DNA of 14,068 bases from an uncultured Eubacteriales bacterium (GTDB lineage Bacteria; Bacillota; Clostridia; Christensenellales; Aristaeellaceae), in NCBI GenBank assembly GCA_902796115.1, contig CADBNX010000140.1, forward strand, positions 1 to 14,068, in the 5' to 3' direction. Under the pieces are notes generated by a model. The model ran no database searches, had not been told where the DNA came from, and worked only from the letters and a program-made list of their open reading frames with translations. The stretch's first letter is position 1. Every line of letters begins with the position of its first letter. Shown here one piece after another: positions 12,259-14,068 of the stretch. The position numbers and the translations under genes are program-made.

Positions 12259-13899
12259 ATGTCCATACCGAAAGATAACGTCTGGACGGACAACACCTGC
12301 TACATGGAAACGGAAAAGGAAATACACCGCACGATGAAGGATACGGTGGAGGCTGAGAACATTCTCTACCGTACGGGCCCGATTCGTGCGGCTTTTCTGA
12401 TTGCCGGAAAAAAGAATATCACGCTTGATTTTCAGGGCGCCGTGCTGACGCTGCACGGACGGATCCAGCCGTTCATATTCAAAAACTGCGAGAACGTCAC
12501 ACTGAAGAATGTGACCGTCCGTTACGCGCGCTCCCCGTTCACGGAAACGGAAGTGGAGGCAGCGGAAAATGACCGGCTGTATCTGCGGGTATCGGACGCC
12601 TTCCCCTGGCGTGCCGAAGATGGGGAACTGATCGTATACGGGGAGGACTGGGAAAACGCGGAGCTGGACAGCGCGCCGATGTTTTTTCAGTTTTTTGACG
12701 GAAAGACCCGGCAGGGAAGCGGCATATATCACGCGATTTACGGGAAAAACCCGAAACTGAACCCCGCGCTGCCGTGGGCAAAAAACGTGACCGAATACCT
12801 GGCGGCAGAGGAAAACGGCCTGCTGTGTCTGCAGAGAAAAGGCGGCGCGCCCCTGCCGAAAGCGAAAAAGGGGGATCACGCGGTCATCACGCATGAAAAG
12901 CGCTGGCTGTCCGGCGTGCGCATGGAATGCTGCAAGTTCGTCCGTCTGGAAAATGTGCGCATCGTGAACGGTTTCGGCATGGGCATTTTCCCGTTTCATT
13001 GCGAGAATATACTGATCGACGGGCTTCGGATGACCTGTGATTCCCTCTCTCCGGGCTTTGTGACGAACGCGGCGGACGGGATCCATGCCTTTGCCTGCTC
13101 CGGGGATTTTGTGATCCGGAACAGCGTGGTGGAAGGGACGATCGACGACGCGCTGAATGTCCACAGCAATTATTATACGGTAAAGCAGGTCTCGGGCAAT
13201 ACGATCACCGCCTCTACACGCCTGGAACCCCAGGAGTACACGCCGCTTTTCCTGCCGGGGGATCGTATCCGCCTGCACCGGGGCTTCACCATGGAGGATA
13301 CAGGGGAGTATATCCTGACCGACGTGCGTCCCGCGGGGGAAAAGCTTGTGGAAATGGTGCTGGATCGGGAGGCGGGAAACCATCGGGAAAACGATCTGAT
13401 CGAGAATATGAGCACGCAGTGCTGCCTGCACATCGAAAACTGCCGTTTCGGCAAGGCCAATACCCACCTGCGGTTCCAGACCAGAGGCGGCGTTGTGATC
13501 GAGAACTGCGAGACGGAACTGCCTTTCCTGCTGACGGGGGACAGCACGTACTGGTTCGAATCGAGTCCCTGCGAAACATTTACCGTGCGCAATACACGCT
13601 TTACGCATCCCAGGGCCTGCGTCCGCGCGGTGCCGGAATTCGAACCCACTCCGAAAGCTCCGTTTTATCACGGGGAAATCCGGATCGAGGGATGCTCCTT
13701 TGTGACGGATGAGCCCGTTTTCGCCGACAAAACGGAGCGGATCGCCGTGCGGGACTGCCGCAGGGAACCGGACGGGGAGATGGTGATCAGGGCGAAGGAC
13801 TGCGGGACGGTGGATACGGACTGCTGCAGGGTCAATAGTGGGGCGGAAGCACAGGAACAAGCTGGACCTATACGTATGACCGGGGCGGGAATATCCTGA
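12259..13899 (+). CDS. Parallel beta-helix protein, GH110 alpha-galactosidase-like; 3' end disturbed
   Basis: Predicted right-handed beta-helix of 546 residues with many short turns such as NITLDFQGA, NVTLKNVTVRYAR, LENVRIVNGFGMGI and VIENCETELP. The core NAADGIHAFACSGDFVIRNS (270-289), then EGTIDDALNVHSNYYTV (292-308), resembles GH110 exo-alpha-1,3-galactosidases, with Asp273 and Asp296-Asp297 as candidate catalytic residues. No signal peptide or membrane segment is seen, so a cytoplasmic enzyme acting on imported oligosaccharide is likely; substrate is not proven. The ATG at 12259 is preferred over 12250 because AAAGGA (12245-12250) fits it at 8 nt. The last about 20 residues, from Asn526, are read out of frame from an RHS-repeat fragment, so the natural C terminus is probably altered. 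Confidence 0.72.
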   Translation: MSIPKDNVWTDNTCYMETEKEIHRTMKDTVEAENILYRTGPIRAAFLIAGKKNITLDFQGAVLTLHGRIQPFIFKNCENVTLKNVTVRYARSPFTETEVEAAENDRLYLRVSDAFPWRAEDGELIVYGEDWENAELDSAPMFFQFFDGKTRQGSGIYHAIYGKNPKLNPALPWAKNVTEYLAAEENGLLCLQRKGGAPLPKAKKGDHAVITHEKRWLSGVRMECCKFVRLENVRIVNGFGMGIFPFHCENILIDGLRMTCDSLSPGFVTNAADGIHAFACSGDFVIRNSVVEGTIDDALNVHSNYYTVKQVSGNTITASTRLEPQEYTPLFLPGDRIRLHRGFTMEDTGEYILTDVRPAGEKLVEMVLDREAGNHRENDLIENMSTQCCLHIENCRFGKANTHLRFQTRGGVVIENCETELPFLLTGDSTYWFESSPCETFTVRNTRFTHPRACVRAVPEFEPTPKAPFYHGEIRIEGCSFVTDEPVFADKTERIAVRDCRREPDGEMVIRAKDCGTVDTDCCRVNSGAEAQEQAGPIRMTGAGIS

Positions 13900-13906
13900 C
13901 AAAGAA
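13839..13906 (+). pseudogene. Fragment of an RHS/YD-repeat protein gene
   Basis: In the frame starting at 13839, just after a TAG, the sequence reads WGGSTGTSWTYTYDRGGN followed by ILTKN, a textbook YD repeat of RHS toxin or cell-surface proteins (W-x-Y-x-YD-x-x-GN-I/L). Nothing before or after in this frame is RHS-like, and the frame stops at 13978-13980. The tract therefore looks like a fragment of less than one repeat unit, embedded across the end of the beta-helix gene and the start of the next open frame. It cannot make a functional protein. Confidence 0.6.
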
Positions 13907-14068
13907 TACTATCTTTTATATACGGATACGCGGGATGCTTTTTCAGGCGCCTCGCACTGGGATGCCCGTTATTTCTGTGAATTGATCCTGCGTCAGCCTG
14001 CCTCGGCGTGGGAGGAAATCAAACAGGTGAGCAGTGCCTGTTTTCTGCCGCTGGAGGGACGGCCGGAG
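13880..14068 (+). CDS. Unrecognised open frame, possibly missing its own start, runs off window edge
   Basis: From a TGA at 13877-13879 this frame stays open for 63 codons to the end. It reads YYLLYTDTRDAFSGASHWDA, then RYFCELILRQP and VSSACFLPLEGRPE, a natural-looking composition of alternating hydrophobic and charged residues. No ATG or GTG precedes the first protein-like residues and no ribosome-binding site is seen. The upstream part of the frame overlaps the RHS fragment. This suggests a gene whose 5' end was replaced or lost. The family is not recognised, and the other five frames here are interrupted. Confidence 0.35.

Noticed and set aside
12163..13902. 579-codon leftward open frame over the beta-helix gene
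   Set aside because: The plus strand has the beta-helix and the ADGIH/DDALNVH motifs with a ribosome-binding site. The minus product has neither motifs nor hydrophobic pattern.
1..14068. CRISPR array, tRNA, rRNA, or complete insertion sequence
   Set aside because: No regularly spaced repeats, no cloverleaf or rRNA-like sequence, and no transposase frame or paired terminal repeats were seen by reading.

Overview
The window is the S10-spc ribosomal-protein superoperon of a bacterium that looks like a member of the Clostridia (Firmicutes). The supports are the gene order, near-universal AGGAGG-type ribosome-binding sites, the short zinc-ribbon S14, an L24 with a cysteine ribbon, an L23 that starts MKDPHDII, a GC-rich coding style and a fragment of a YD/RHS repeat at the right end. 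A more precise placement (for example a gut or rumen Christensenellales-like lineage) is only a guess.

Left flank (1-1394): the 5' part of a D-galactonate dehydratase gene (dgoD) runs leftward out of the window from its own minus-strand promoter. Then comes about 450 nt with no gene I can support. After it lies a strong rightward promoter (TTGATT, 17 nt, TATAAT, with an A/T-rich upstream tract) and a leader of about 215 nt that can fold into at least four hairpins ahead of rpsJ. The str-operon genes (rpsL, rpsG, fusA, tuf) often found near rpsJ are not next to it.

Core (1395-11867): 21 ribosomal-protein genes plus secY, all rightward and tightly packed. First is the complete S10 set (rpsJ-rplC-rplD-rplW-rplB-rpsS-rplV-rpsC-rplP-rpmC-rpsQ), then the spc set (rplN-rplX-rplE-rpsN-rpsH-rplF-rplR-rpsE-rpmD-rplO-secY). 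Only two gaps exceed 30 nt: rpsQ-rplN (74 nt) and rpmD-rplO (47 nt). Each holds a good hairpin without a U-tract. The products build the cores of both ribosomal subunits and the channel of the Sec translocon. The exit-tunnel loops of L4 and L22, and the peptidyl-transferase-facing loop of L3, differ from the usual bacterial sequences.

Right flank (11868-14068): a perfect 13-bp GC-rich inverted repeat follows secY. The usual continuation (adk, map, infA, rpmJ, rpsM, rpsK, rpoA, rpsD, rplQ) is absent. In its place are an 88-residue protein resembling only the middle domain of the fatty-acid kinase FakA/YloV, and a 546-residue parallel beta-helix protein resembling GH110 alpha-galactosidases. 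The beta-helix gene runs out of frame into a fragment of about 65 bp of an RHS/YD repeat gene. An unrecognised open frame in a third phase then continues past the window edge. This end looks like a recombination scar or an assembly junction.
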